From: a virus | DNA: 64,000 bases | IMG/VR virus record: IMGVR_UViG_3300042922_000982 | Coordinates: 93,407 to 157,406 of that record | Reading direction: 5' to 3' (one strand) | Shown here: positions 41,420-48,843 of the stretch, one piece after another | Layout of the letters: every line of letters starts with the position of its first letter | Position numbering within the stretch: position 1 is the stretch's first letter | Program-made: the position numbers and the translations under genes | The notes under the pieces: generated by a model | The model's input: only the letters and a program-made list of their open reading frames with translations | Database searches by the model: none | Told to the model about the DNA's origin: nothing

Positions 41420-41820
41420 GGTTGCCCCTCCGTTGTACCCGCCGCACCCGGCACCTCGAACGGCTCGCCTACCGGCTCGAACGAGTACGTAGGCGTCCGG
41501 CTGATCAGCCCCATCCGGATGTCCGTGACCCGGACCAGGCGGTAGCGTCCCGCCGGGGCCGCGTCGCAGGTGGGCGAGCCCAGCGCGATCATGTCGCCCA
41601 CCTGGGGATCGCGGCGGAAGGGCGGGTAGCACAGGAGCAGGGTGTTTTCAAATCGGTCCACCCAGCCGTCGTCGGGATGCTCGGCGGCGATCGCATGATT
41701 CTCGATGAGCCAGGCGGTGCAGTGCCGCTGGTTGGCGGCCTGATGGGCCTGGATGCGCTCGAACAGGGCCAGGAAGTTGTCCCCCGCCCGTGAGCCGTTG
41801 CTTCGTGCTTGAATGGTCAT
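41404..41820 (-). CDS. hypothetical protein
   Basis: 138 residues; its start overlaps the upstream stop by 4 nt. A helical N-terminus (NFLALFERIQAHQAANQRH) precedes a beta domain DPQVGDMIALGSPTCDAAPA, GRYRLVRVTDIRMGLISRT. The latter resembles small SH3-like barrels. Function unknown. Confidence 0.7.
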   Translation of the reverse strand: MTIQARSNGSRAGDNFLALFERIQAHQAANQRHCTAWLIENHAIAAEHPDDGWVDRFENTLLLCYPPFRRDPQVGDMIALGSPTCDAAPAGRYRLVRVTDIRMGLISRTPTYSFEPVGEPFEVPGAAGTTEGQPCETT

Positions 41821-41996
41821 GAATCCTGCCTCTTCTCGGTGGCGGCCTTCTCGGCCTCCACAATGCGCATGAAGCGCACGATATAGGGCGTCAGGTCGTA
41901 TAGCCGGACCCCCATCGCCTCCGCGATCTGCCCCAGGTTCTTCGTACCCTCTCGCCAGTGGCCCAGGGCCTCGTCAAATTGCGCATCCGTCAGCAT
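41817..41996 (-). CDS. small HTH-like protein (59 aa)
   Basis: The ATG at 41996 opens MLTDAQFDEALGHWREGTK followed by NLGQIAEAMGVRLYDLTPYI, which has the spacing of a helix-turn-helix, then a basic end. A longer upstream extension is rejected since it crosses another small gene. A small regulator is plausible. Confidence 0.6.
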   Translation of the reverse strand: MLTDAQFDEALGHWREGTKNLGQIAEAMGVRLYDLTPYIVRFMRIVEAEKAATEKRQDS

Positions 41997-42003
41997 TGGT
42001 AGA

Positions 42004-42150
42004 CTACTTCCTATCGGTGGCGGTTTTGAGGTGCGCCCAGGTCGGGGAGAGCTTAGCCGCCCACGCGGGCACCCTTCCCGTCTCTTGAAACTCGCGCATG
42101 GCTTCAAGGCTTTGCGCACTCGTCATGCCTGTGCAGTTGTTGGCCGTCAC
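42004..42150 (-). CDS. small hypothetical protein (48 aa)
   Basis: GTG start at 42150 with CAGGAC upstream. The peptide reads MTANNCTGMTSAQSLEAMRE then TGRVPAWAAKLSPTWAHLK. It ends 8 nt before the HTH-like gene. Codon pattern fits its neighbours. Unknown function. Confidence 0.5.
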   Translation of the reverse strand: MTANNCTGMTSAQSLEAMREFQETGRVPAWAAKLSPTWAHLKTATDRK

Positions 42151-42162
42151 GTCCTGATACCT

Positions 42163-42348
42163 CTACAACTGCGAGCCGCGCGGGCGGGTCGAAAGCATCG
42201 GCCGCATGACCGGCGGCACCGGCTCGATGGGGTAGCCTTCCTCGTCCTGTTGGACCGGCGGCGACGGACAGCCGAGATCGTCGCAACGCCAGGCGCGGTC
42301 GGCGGCCTGATAGGTCATGGGATGCTGGTATAGCTCACACTTGGGCAT
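42163..42348 (-). CDS. small Cys-containing protein
   Basis: 61 residues with a GAAGGGAGGGCGCC leader. Pattern CELYQHPMTYQ...WRCDDLGCPSPP could form one zinc site (C, H, C, C). Pro-rich C-terminus. Function unknown. Confidence 0.65.
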   Translation of the reverse strand: MPKCELYQHPMTYQAADRAWRCDDLGCPSPPVQQDEEGYPIEPVPPVMRPMLSTRPRGSQL

Positions 42349-42387
42349 GGCGCCCTCCCTTCGGATAAGCTCTGATCTGCGATGCGA

Positions 42388-42672
42388 CTAGTCCGTAGAG
42401 GCTGCGAGGTGGGCCTGCAACTCGGCAATGGTGTCCGTTTTGCCGACACACCCGGCGAACAGGCCGCCCGGCGTGCGCAGGTTGATCATGCCGTCTGCGG
42501 GGTCCACCTCGGCCATTTTCAGCCCCGCCCGCTCGATGATGCCGCACGCCTCGGCCTCGTACTGGCACCGGGCTTCATAAAGGTGCGGGGTGATCGACGG
42601 AACGAAGCGATCGCGATCGCCGGGCGCCACATCGAAGGCGTAAGTGACGGGCATGACGAACAGGTGAATCAT
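42388..42672 (-). CDS. hypothetical protein
   Basis: 94 residues from the ATG at 42672. Begins MIHLFVMPVTYAFDVAPGDR, with helical mid (LYEARCQYEAEACGIIERAG) and beta-like DPADGMINLRTPGGLFAG. No family recognised. Confidence 0.65.
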   Translation of the reverse strand: MIHLFVMPVTYAFDVAPGDRDRFVPSITPHLYEARCQYEAEACGIIERAGLKMAEVDPADGMINLRTPGGLFAGCVGKTDTIAELQAHLAASTD

Positions 42673-42682
42673 GTGCGCGCCC

Positions 42683-42958
42683 TCACCAATCGCCGCCGTC
42701 CCAGTTGCCGGGCAGGTATGGCGGAATGAACACCTGACAACCGCCGTCGGTGAGCATGCCGCTCGTATTCTTCTGGGCGCGGGGGTCGAGCTCGTTCTGT
42801 CGGTCGGCATCGATCACGCACGGCGACCCCGACGCCACGTAGATCGTCAGGCGCCGCCCCGAACGGTTACTCAGCGCGTCGAGTGCGCGGCCCGCCATGC
42901 GCATCCCGCGCAGAAACTCTTTCAATTCGGGTGCGTTTTCCATTTCCTCGTCGGTCAT
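42683..42958 (-). CDS. hypothetical protein
   Basis: 91 residues. Helical N-terminus (NAPELKEFLRGMRMAGRAL) and a beta C-terminus (GRRLTIYVASGSPCVIDA, GCQVFIPPYLPGNWDGG). No motif. Short spacing to both neighbours. Confidence 0.65.
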   Translation of the reverse strand: MTDEEMENAPELKEFLRGMRMAGRALDALSNRSGRRLTIYVASGSPCVIDADRQNELDPRAQKNTSGMLTDGGCQVFIPPYLPGNWDGGDW

Positions 42959-42976
42959 GCCGATACCTCCGCTTAC

Positions 42977-43192
42977 CTACTGGCCGGGGAACCGGAACCA
43001 GGGTTGCCAGAATTCCGGGTGCGTGCCGTTGCAAGCCGGGCACACGTCCTGCATCTTGCCGTCGTCGCCCATCACGTAGGTCCAGCCGTGCGCCTTGGCC
43101 GCCCGCCGGTGCTGGGGGAACGCGGAGTAATCCCCCACGTTCTCCCATTGGAGGCACCGATCGCACCATATATCGATCGTTCGGCGAAGCAC
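42977..43192 (-). CDS. small zinc-ribbon protein
   Basis: 71 residues. WCDRCLQWENVGDY and DVCPACNGTHPE form a C4 ribbon; between them are HRRAAKAHGWTYVMGDDGK. ATG at 43192, 3 nt after the preceding stop. Same class as many genes in this segment. Confidence 0.7.
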   Translation of the reverse strand: MLRRTIDIWCDRCLQWENVGDYSAFPQHRRAAKAHGWTYVMGDDGKMQDVCPACNGTHPEFWQPWFRFPGQ

Positions 43193-43195
43193 CCG

Positions 43196-43354
43196 CTACA
43201 CCCAGCCGATGAAGTTGGGCCGCGCCTCGATCCGCTTGCGCATGCAGCGCGTGTGCAGGACCTCGCCGTTGTGGCGGACGTGATCGCCCTTGATCAGGTG
43301 CGGGCAATCGGCGCAGATGGTGGTGCCGTCGACCGGCTTGTCCGGAGTGCTCAT
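43196..43354 (-). CDS. small CxxC/HxxC protein (52 aa)
   Basis: ATG at 43354 overlapping the previous gene by 4 nt. ICADCPHLIKGDHVRHNGEV then LHTRCMRKR fits the half-finger CxxC...HxxC seen at 33540-34335 and resembles LIM-like or PARP-like small fingers. Confidence 0.65.
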   Translation of the reverse strand: MSTPDKPVDGTTICADCPHLIKGDHVRHNGEVLHTRCMRKRIEARPNFIGWV

Positions 43355-43605
43355 CGGGTAATCGTCCTTTCGAGGATCACGCCCTTGATCTGACCCATGT
43401 TGCGCCAATCGTACATGACGGTGTGGACGTGGGTGGTGTAGCGGGGGTCGGCGCAGTACACGTTCGCCTCGGCAATCGTGCTGACGTACAGGTACTGGGC
43501 ATAGGTGCGCGACGGCGCGGCCTGGGCGGGGCGTGGGTTTACCCACGCCGCCACCACGATCGCCAGCGACACCATGCAGGCAAGCCAGAAGGCGGCGAAG
43601 CGCAT
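43351..43605 (-). CDS. secreted or periplasmic small protein
   Basis: 84 residues. A Sec signal peptide (MRFAAFWLACMVSLAIVVAA) with a likely cleavage after AQA, and a mature domain rich in Tyr/Thr (TYAQYLYVSTIAEANVYCAD). It overlaps the next upstream gene by one base. Likely exported to the periplasm; unknown. Confidence 0.7.
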   Translation of the reverse strand: MRFAAFWLACMVSLAIVVAAWVNPRPAQAAPSRTYAQYLYVSTIAEANVYCADPRYTTHVHTVMYDWRNMGQIKGVILERTITR

Positions 43606-44147
43606 CAGGGGGCGTCCCCCGCCTCGCCCTTGGGCGCGCGCGAGAGCCCGGCCTCCACGCGCGCCAGGAGCGCGCGCCAGAGGGTGTCGGTCGGATCGCC
43701 GGGCAGGCCGCCCGTCAGGCCGTTGCGCACCACCTCGTTCTTGATCTCGGTGCGGCACGCCTCAAGCGCCGCGCGCAGGCGCTCGTTCTCGGCGCCCATG
43801 CACCCGGCGCAAATGTAGCCGTCCTCGTCGTCGCGCCAGGGCGTGTGCTTGAACACCAGGCACCGGGCGCACGTCGTCGCCTGCTGCGTGGCCGTGGCCC
43901 AGCCCGAGCGCAGCCCGTGGACCTCGTTCAAGAGCGCCGGGATGTCCTGCTTGGCGTGCGCGATAAAGCGCGCCTTGGCGTGATCCGACGCCCGGATGGG
44001 GTCGCCGCAATCCGCCGCCATGATGACCTTGCCCTGGGCGTAGACGCCCTTCGTCTCGGCCGTCCATTCGTCCGGCCCGGCATCCGCGTGCCGCTTGGCG
44101 ATCGCCTCCAGGTCGAGGGGCACCCGCCGCTTGAGCATGAACGGCAT
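43605..44147 (-). CDS. conserved phage accessory protein (Ead/Ea22-like) with zinc ribbon
   Basis: 180 residues. The opening LDLEAIAKRHADAGPDEW...ADCGDPIRASDHAKARFIAH...DIPALLNEVHGLR follows a pattern common in accessory phage proteins of the Ead/Ea22 type. A ribbon CARCLVFKH...CAGC and a helix (ENERLRAALEACRTEIKNEV) follow. The role of such proteins is unknown. Confidence 0.7.
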   Translation of the reverse strand: MPFMLKRRVPLDLEAIAKRHADAGPDEWTAETKGVYAQGKVIMAADCGDPIRASDHAKARFIAHAKQDIPALLNEVHGLRSGWATATQQATTCARCLVFKHTPWRDDEDGYICAGCMGAENERLRAALEACRTEIKNEVVRNGLTGGLPGDPTDTLWRALLARVEAGLSRAPKGEAGDAP

Positions 44148-44677
44148 TAGTCGCCACCTCCGCCGCCGCCGCCATCGCCGCCGCCGCAGCCCGAGTCCGA
44201 GCTACCCGCGTCGTAGCCGCCCGAATCGTGGTGGCTGCCGTGGCTGTGGCCGTAGCCGCCCGAGGGCGCGTGCCCGCCGTGGTGGTCGGCGTGGGTGTGC
44301 TTGGGCGCGTAGCTCGGCACCTCGTAGGCGGGAGACTCGTACGCCGGGGCCGCGTGAATGGGTGTCATATAGCTCGGATCGTAGGTGCTCGTGGCGTACT
44401 CGCCGCCGCCGGTGGCGGTGTCGCGGCGCCGGGAGGGCGCGGAGCCCTGCGGGTTGCCGCCGACCGGCTTGGTGGTGCGGTTGCGGCTCACGCGCCCGGT
44501 CGAGGTCTGGTAGGCGGCGTCGCGCACGGCGTCTTGAGATTCGGCCATGCGGCGCGCGGTCGCGGCGCGGCGCTGGTACTCCTGCTCCTCGGCGTCCTCT
44601 TTGGCGCGCCTGGAGATCAAGATGGCGGCGACGCACGCCAGCACGAATACGGCCAGCAGGCCCAGAAGAATGTTCAT
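44147..44677 (-). CDS. membrane protein with Tyr/His/Gly-rich tail
   Basis: 176 residues with a CACCGAAAGGATCCACC leader. N-terminal span (MNILLGLLAVFVLACVAAIL), a charged helix (AKEDAEEQEYQRRAATARR), then a low-complexity tail rich in Tyr/Pro/Ser and His/Gly (YGHSHGSHHDSGG) ending in poly-Gly. The tail resembles a disordered metal-binding or adhesive segment. Confidence 0.7.
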   Translation of the reverse strand: MNILLGLLAVFVLACVAAILISRRAKEDAEEQEYQRRAATARRMAESQDAVRDAAYQTSTGRVSRNRTTKPVGGNPQGSAPSRRRDTATGGGEYATSTYDPSYMTPIHAAPAYESPAYEVPSYAPKHTHADHHGGHAPSGGYGHSHGSHHDSGGYDAGSSDSGCGGGDGGGGGGGD

Positions 44678-44747
44678 GGTGGTGGATCCTTTCGGTGGTA
44701 AGGGGGTGGGGTACGTTCGGGGGTTATTCGGCCGTAGGGTTCGGCCG

Positions 44748-45143
44748 TCACGACGGAGAGTAGTCGGCCTCGAACACGTTGGGGAGCAAGGGGCGACCGG
44801 CGATCGCCCGATCGATGTTGCCGTGGGCGATGCTCGCCATGCGATCCCAGTCGCTGTGCGGCAGGGCGCCATGCTTCACCTGCCGATCGAACACCTCGCG
44901 GGCACCCTCGAGCGCCTTGGTCAGATGCGCGATCCGCTTCGCGTCCTCGGTCATGGGCGTGTCCGGCGGCGCCCCGGCCCCCTTCTCGGCCTGCCACTCG
45001 AAGAAGCGGCGCGCCTGGCGGACCATCTGGTTGTGCACGTAGGCGGCCTCCTGCTCGTGCACGGGGAGGTTTCCGTCAAGGCGCGGCAGCACGTCGGGCA
45101 GGCTCATGGCCATGGCCTTGATGGGGAAACAGTGCGCGCACAC
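44748..45143 (-). CDS. hypothetical protein (dATP/dGTP diphosphohydrolase-like pattern, weak)
   Basis: 131 residues from a GTG at 45143. Helical: YVHNQMVRQARRFFEWQAEK, RIAHLTKALEGAREVFDRQ, MASIAHGNIDRAIAGRPLL. An N-terminal CAHC pair may bind metal. Weak resemblance to all-helical phage proteins; no catalytic EExxE motif is seen, so no enzymatic call. Confidence 0.65.
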   Translation of the reverse strand: MCAHCFPIKAMAMSLPDVLPRLDGNLPVHEQEAAYVHNQMVRQARRFFEWQAEKGAGAPPDTPMTEDAKRIAHLTKALEGAREVFDRQVKHGALPHSDWDRMASIAHGNIDRAIAGRPLLPNVFEADYSPS

Positions 45144-45147
45144 GGGC

Positions 45148-45732
45148 CTAGTACCCGTCGAACTCGCGCAGCGAGTAGTACTTCCGCCAGGTCATGGGCT
45201 CGGGCTTGACCGTGAAATCAGCCCGCGTGGGCGGCTCGTCGGGGTCGGCCGGGTTCTCGATCTCGGCCTGAATGAACGCGTCGACCTCTTCTTGCGAGGG
45301 CAGCGTCGGCCCGCCGTGACCGTCGAAATCCACCCGCAAGAACGGGTGAAGGGTGCTGGCGCACGCCTCGTGGGCGTAGGCGTCCTGGTTAGGGAAGAAA
45401 GCCTGCGGCTCGTGCCAGTCGTCCATCACCTTGTCGCACACCGCGCAGGTGTTGGCCGCGCGCTCCCCGCCGTTGTGCGCGACGCCGTGCGCGTTGCGCA
45501 ACTCGATCAGCAGCGCCTGAACCGCGCCGCTATCGCCCAGGAGGGTCTGGGCATCGGCGCCCGCCGCGAAGTGGGCGTCCATCTGCGAGTGCCAGTAGCC
45601 CTCGACCGCCTTGACGATGTGCGGATCCGTCTCGGAGATCGTGATCGCCCCGCCCTGGCGCACGAACGGCAGCTCCGGGCGGTAGAACGGAACGGGGGGC
45701 GGCGCGGCGGGGCCGCCGGGCTGGGTGGTCAT
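45148..45732 (-). CDS. zinc-ribbon hypothetical protein
   Basis: 194 residues. ATG at 45732 with AAGGAGACCCC upstream. Mid-protein TCAVCDKVMDDWHEP...AYAHEACAST is a CxxC...HxxC finger as in other small genes here. C-terminus acidic then PMTWRKYYSLREFDGY. Function unknown. Confidence 0.7.
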   Translation of the reverse strand: MTTQPGGPAAPPPVPFYRPELPFVRQGGAITISETDPHIVKAVEGYWHSQMDAHFAAGADAQTLLGDSGAVQALLIELRNAHGVAHNGGERAANTCAVCDKVMDDWHEPQAFFPNQDAYAHEACASTLHPFLRVDFDGHGGPTLPSQEEVDAFIQAEIENPADPDEPPTRADFTVKPEPMTWRKYYSLREFDGY

Positions 45733-45980
45733 GGGGTCTCCTTCTCGGCCGCTTGGCCGGGCTCGATGGAGCGGAATCCGCCCCGGATCATGGTGTAGCC
45801 GGTGGCGGGCAGGCGCGTGCCGTCGGACAAGACGTAGCCGCCCGTCCGCGTGCGCGAGCGGATGGTGACCGCCAGGCTCTTCTCCTGGGGGCCGTAGGTG
45901 TCGATGAGCGTGACGGCCGCGCCGTCGTGCAAGGTGGCGAGCCAATCGGCGCGCGCCATGCCGGACAGACGCACCGTCAC
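45729..45980 (-). CDS. small beta-rich protein
   Basis: 83 residues from a GTG at 45980 overlapping the previous stop (GTGA). Strands TVRLSGMARADWLATLHDGA, AVTLIDTYGPQEKSLAVTIR, TGGYVLSDGTRLPATGYTMI suggest a small barrel. Coupled to genes on both sides. Confidence 0.65.
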   Translation of the reverse strand: MTVRLSGMARADWLATLHDGAAVTLIDTYGPQEKSLAVTIRSRTRTGGYVLSDGTRLPATGYTMIRGGFRSIEPGQAAEKETP

Positions 45981-46234
45981 GCGGCCCCGCCATTCGCGGC
46001 GGCCATCTCGGATTCGGCGACGCGCACCTCGCGCTTGAGGCGCCAGGTGATCGGCCACCCGGCCTTCGCGGTCGGGTCGTTGCCCCAGGCCCAGTTGGAG
46101 GTGCCCCGGCTGGACAAGTAGAGCATCAGCTCGATCACGCGCAGGCGCTGCGGCTGCGTGTCGGGGCTCAGGGTGTAGCGCCGCGCGGGGGCGGCGGGCC
46201 GCTTGAGGCGGGCCAGGGCGGATCGTTTGGTCAT
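45977..46234 (-). CDS. hypothetical protein
   Basis: 85 residues. ATG at 46234 with a GGAGAACCGCC leader, just after a promoter/hairpin. Basic N-terminus (MTKRSALARLKRPAAPARRY) and LRVIELMLYLSSRGTSNWAW. First gene of a transcription unit. Unknown. Confidence 0.65.
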   Translation of the reverse strand: MTKRSALARLKRPAAPARRYTLSPDTQPQRLRVIELMLYLSSRGTSNWAWGNDPTAKAGWPITWRLKREVRVAESEMAAANGGAA

Positions 46235-46245
46235 GGCGGTTCTCC

Positions 46246-46273
46246 GGGGCGCCCGCTTGGCTCGGGGCGCCCC
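46246..46273 (-). other. hairpin directly after a -10 box
   Basis: GGGGCGCCC and its complement (9-bp stem, 10-nt loop) begin 2 nt downstream of TACAAT on the minus strand. A transcript from that box would start in this hairpin, as at 14285-14312. It could stabilise the 5' end or attenuate. Confidence 0.5.
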
Positions 46274-46274
46274 C

Positions 46275-46280
46275 ATTGTA
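46275..46280 (-). promoter_or_regulatory. -10-like TACAAT
   Basis: The minus strand reads GCAGCTACAATGGGG, matching the boxes at 12698 and 19380 (GCTACAATG). It is located between the AAA+ gene and the 85-aa gene. Confidence 0.45.
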
Positions 46281-46307
46281 GCTGCTCAGGGGGGTAAAGC
46301 GCCAGCG

Positions 46308-47303
46308 TCAAGCAGGGCGCGCGGCCTCCTTGTGGCGCTCGGCCACCAGGGCCATGTCCATGGCGTCGCTCATGGGCGTGTCGTGGAAGACGACCCGCTT
46401 GGCCGCGCGGGTGGTGACCCGCTCGATCTCGGCGAACGACAAGCCCGCGAGCTTGGGGTCGTAGAGGTCGCGCGCCTTGTCCGTCGGCGCCATGGCGAGC
46501 AAGTCCATGGCCACCCGCGTGAAGTAGGCCCACGCCGCGTCGGGCGTGGGGGCCGGGAAGTAGAGCGCCTCATCGAAGCGGCGCCACACGGCCGGGTCGA
46601 CCACCGTGTCGAGGTTGGTGGTCGCCAGGATCAAGCTGTGCCCGTCGTAGGCGTCGAGCATGGCCAAGAGGCTGTTGGTGACCCGCTTGATCTCGCCTAG
46701 CTCGGTGTGCGTGCCGCTGCCCGCGCGATTCGATGCGATCGCGTCGAACTCGTCGAAGAGCAAGACGCAGCGGGGCGCCTTATCCAGAAAGTCGAAAATC
46801 TTCCGCAAGTTGCGCGCCGTGCCGCCCAGGTGGCTCTCGAGGATGGCGTCCATGCGCGCCACCAGGAACGGCAGGCCCATCTCCTTGGCGATCGCCTCGG
46901 CGGTGGCCGTCTTGCCCGTGCCCGGCGGGCCCATCATGATCAGGCGGTTGGCGGGGCGGAACCCGTGATCGAGGTAGGTCTTCGGGTCGGTGTTCTCCTC
47001 GATCACGCGCGTCACCACCTCGATGGCCGCCGCATCGAGCGCCACGTCCGCGAGCCCCCGCCGGGTGACGCGCCGTTCGAGCAAGTCGAGCGTCCCGTCC
47101 TTCGGCAATAGCTGCATGAGCTGCCGGTCCTCGTCCATAAACCCGCACTTCTCGGCATGCGAGAGCGCCTGGGTCAGCCGCTTGGCGAGCCCCGTGCCCG
47201 CGCACTCGCCCGCCAGCCGCTTGATCGTGGCGGCGACCGCCTTGCGATCGCCGCGCAGGCCCTCGGTGGCGAGGGCGAGGGCGCTGTTGTCGTCGATGGG
47301 CAT
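46308..47303 (-). CDS. AAA+ ATPase
   Basis: 331 residues. Walker A GPPGTGKTATAEAIAKEMG near 126, Walker B CVLLFDEFDAIAS near 180, sensor 1 LATTNLD near 222, and WRRFDE as arginine finger. The FtsH/spastin-like (classic AAA) arrangement suggests a protein-remodelling hexamer. The N-terminal 90 residues are helical and may bind substrate. Its start is directly after the stop of a membrane protein gene, so the two probably work together. Confidence 0.85.
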   Translation of the reverse strand: MPIDDNSALALATEGLRGDRKAVAATIKRLAGECAGTGLAKRLTQALSHAEKCGFMDEDRQLMQLLPKDGTLDLLERRVTRRGLADVALDAAAIEVVTRVIEENTDPKTYLDHGFRPANRLIMMGPPGTGKTATAEAIAKEMGLPFLVARMDAILESHLGGTARNLRKIFDFLDKAPRCVLLFDEFDAIASNRAGSGTHTELGEIKRVTNSLLAMLDAYDGHSLILATTNLDTVVDPAVWRRFDEALYFPAPTPDAAWAYFTRVAMDLLAMAPTDKARDLYDPKLAGLSFAEIERVTTRAAKRVVFHDTPMSDAMDMALVAERHKEAARPA

Positions 47304-47999
47304 TTAGCGCCCTCCCCGCGTGCGGAACTCGACCACCTTGGCCTGCACGACCGAGTCCGCCGGGCAGTAGAGCACGCCCACGACCTCGCCGCCCTCCGAG
47401 AGCACCTCGTAGACGCCGGGGTGATCGAGGAACTCGGGGCCCATGCGCAAGTTGCGGCAGCGGAACAACTCCTGCACCACCTCGGGGCGAAGCGCGGCCT
47501 CGGCGATCGCGGGGCCTGCGGCGCTGTCGCCGAATTGATCCGCGTGGTGGCCGTAGAACGCGGCGAGGTCCTTGCGGTGCGCCCGGATGACCATGGTGCC
47601 GAACGCCGATTCGGGCTCGTCCGCCGGATCGATGGCGTCCGACGCCTCGCCGTGCAAGGGGGCCTCGTCGGGCGCGGCCTGCGGAATGGTCGAGGTCTTC
47701 TCGCTGTACCCGTACATGGTCTCGGTCACGGCGTCCTCGGGGTCGGTGCCGCCCTCGATGCGGCGGGCCACTTCGAGCGCCTGGGCCGCCATGGTCAGGC
47801 TGCCCTTGCGGGCATGGCGCCAGGCCAGAAACGCGAACCAGATGGCCGTGCCGCGCACATGGGTCCAGGTGCGCTTGCAGGGGGCGTAGATCAAGCCGGT
47901 CACCATGTAGGCGGCCCAGGCGGCCCCGGCGAAGGTGCTCAGGTAGATGATCAGGTAGCCGATGAACACGGCGACCTCGTGGGTGGTGGGGAAGTGCAT
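47304..47999 (-). CDS. membrane protein, probable AAA+ partner
   Basis: 231 residues with a CACCGAAAGGACCACC leader. Hydrophobic spans FIGYLIIYLSTFAGAAWAAY and VRGTAIWFAFLAWRHA flank a short loop; a cytosolic domain of 150 residues follows, ending in beta structure (GVYEVLSEGGEVVGVLYCPA). The adjacent AAA+ gene begins at the next base. Function unknown. Confidence 0.75.
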   Translation of the reverse strand: MHFPTTHEVAVFIGYLIIYLSTFAGAAWAAYMVTGLIYAPCKRTWTHVRGTAIWFAFLAWRHARKGSLTMAAQALEVARRIEGGTDPEDAVTETMYGYSEKTSTIPQAAPDEAPLHGEASDAIDPADEPESAFGTMVIRAHRKDLAAFYGHHADQFGDSAAGPAIAEAALRPEVVQELFRCRNLRMGPEFLDHPGVYEVLSEGGEVVGVLYCPADSVVQAKVVEFRTRGGR

Positions 48000-48067
48000 G
48001 GTGGTCCTTTCGGTGGGGGTGGAAAAATGGCCGTTAGGGCGGCCCTGCGGGGTGTGGTGCGGGGTGT

Positions 48068-48421
48068 TTAGCCGGGGAGCTTGCGCTTGACGGCCGCCAC
48101 GCCCGCCATCTGGAGCGTGCGCATGATGGCGGGCATCAGGCCGTCCTTGGCGATCACCTCCTGGGCGATCGAGGCGGCCACCCCGGTGGCGGCATCGAAC
48201 AGGCGCACGCCAGCGGGCGTGTGGATCAAGGCGACGCCGGACGGCAGCGCCGGATCGGGCCGGACCGGGGTGCCGCCGCGCGTGAGCGTGGGCTTGTAGA
48301 GCGCCGCGTGCACGCTAAGCGACATGGTGATCGTGGCGCCCGTGGCCGCGACCGGGTTGCCCCAGATGAGCTTGTCCATGGCGAGCAACATGCGCTCGCA
48401 GCGGGCGTGAGACGTCAGCAT
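48068..48421 (-). CDS. hypothetical protein
   Basis: 117 residues. ATG at 48421 overlaps the upstream gene by 7 nt. Segments GATITMSLSVHAALYKPTLT, LIHTPAGVRLFDAATGVAA and a helical C-terminus. No motif; a longer frame is rejected as it shadows the upstream gene. Confidence 0.65.
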   Translation of the reverse strand: MLTSHARCERMLLAMDKLIWGNPVAATGATITMSLSVHAALYKPTLTRGGTPVRPDPALPSGVALIHTPAGVRLFDAATGVAASIAQEVIAKDGLMPAIMRTLQMAGVAAVKRKLPG

Positions 48422-48843
48422 GGGCGCGTGGCCTCCTCGCGGGCCACCAGGATCATGGCGCAGCGGGCGATCGCCTCGGCCATGGTGGCGCCCGTGCCGC
48501 ACACATCGCCGATCTCGCAGATGTAGCCGTCGCGCAGGCACTTGATCACGGCGCCGACCACGCCGACATCGTCGCCACCCTGCGACAACTCGCTCAGCCG
48601 CTTGGCCTCGCGCGCCCGCGCGCGGGCGAGCAGGTGCTGGGAGGCGGTCGGGTCGACGCTGTAGAGCGGCACGTCGGCTGTCTGACCGGCGGGGCGCATG
48701 CCGATCAGGCGGTAGAACGGCACACCGGCCCCGTCCCACTCGACCACCATGCCGAAGTATCGCTCGGCGAGCTGCGCGTCGAGGACGCGCAGCGACATGG
48801 CATGGGCGGAGGCGGTGAGCCGCGCCATCGAGATGGCCGCCAT
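48415..48843 (-). CDS. hypothetical protein
   Basis: 142 residues. Starts one base before the upstream stop. N-terminal SMARLTASAHAMSLRVLDAQ, beta MVVEWDGAGVPFYRLIGMRP, and a C-terminal region with three Cys (KCLRDGYICEIGDVCGTGAT). No family recognised. Confidence 0.65.
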   Translation of the reverse strand: MAAISMARLTASAHAMSLRVLDAQLAERYFGMVVEWDGAGVPFYRLIGMRPAGQTADVPLYSVDPTASQHLLARARAREAKRLSELSQGGDDVGVVGAVIKCLRDGYICEIGDVCGTGATMAEAIARCAMILVAREEATRPC

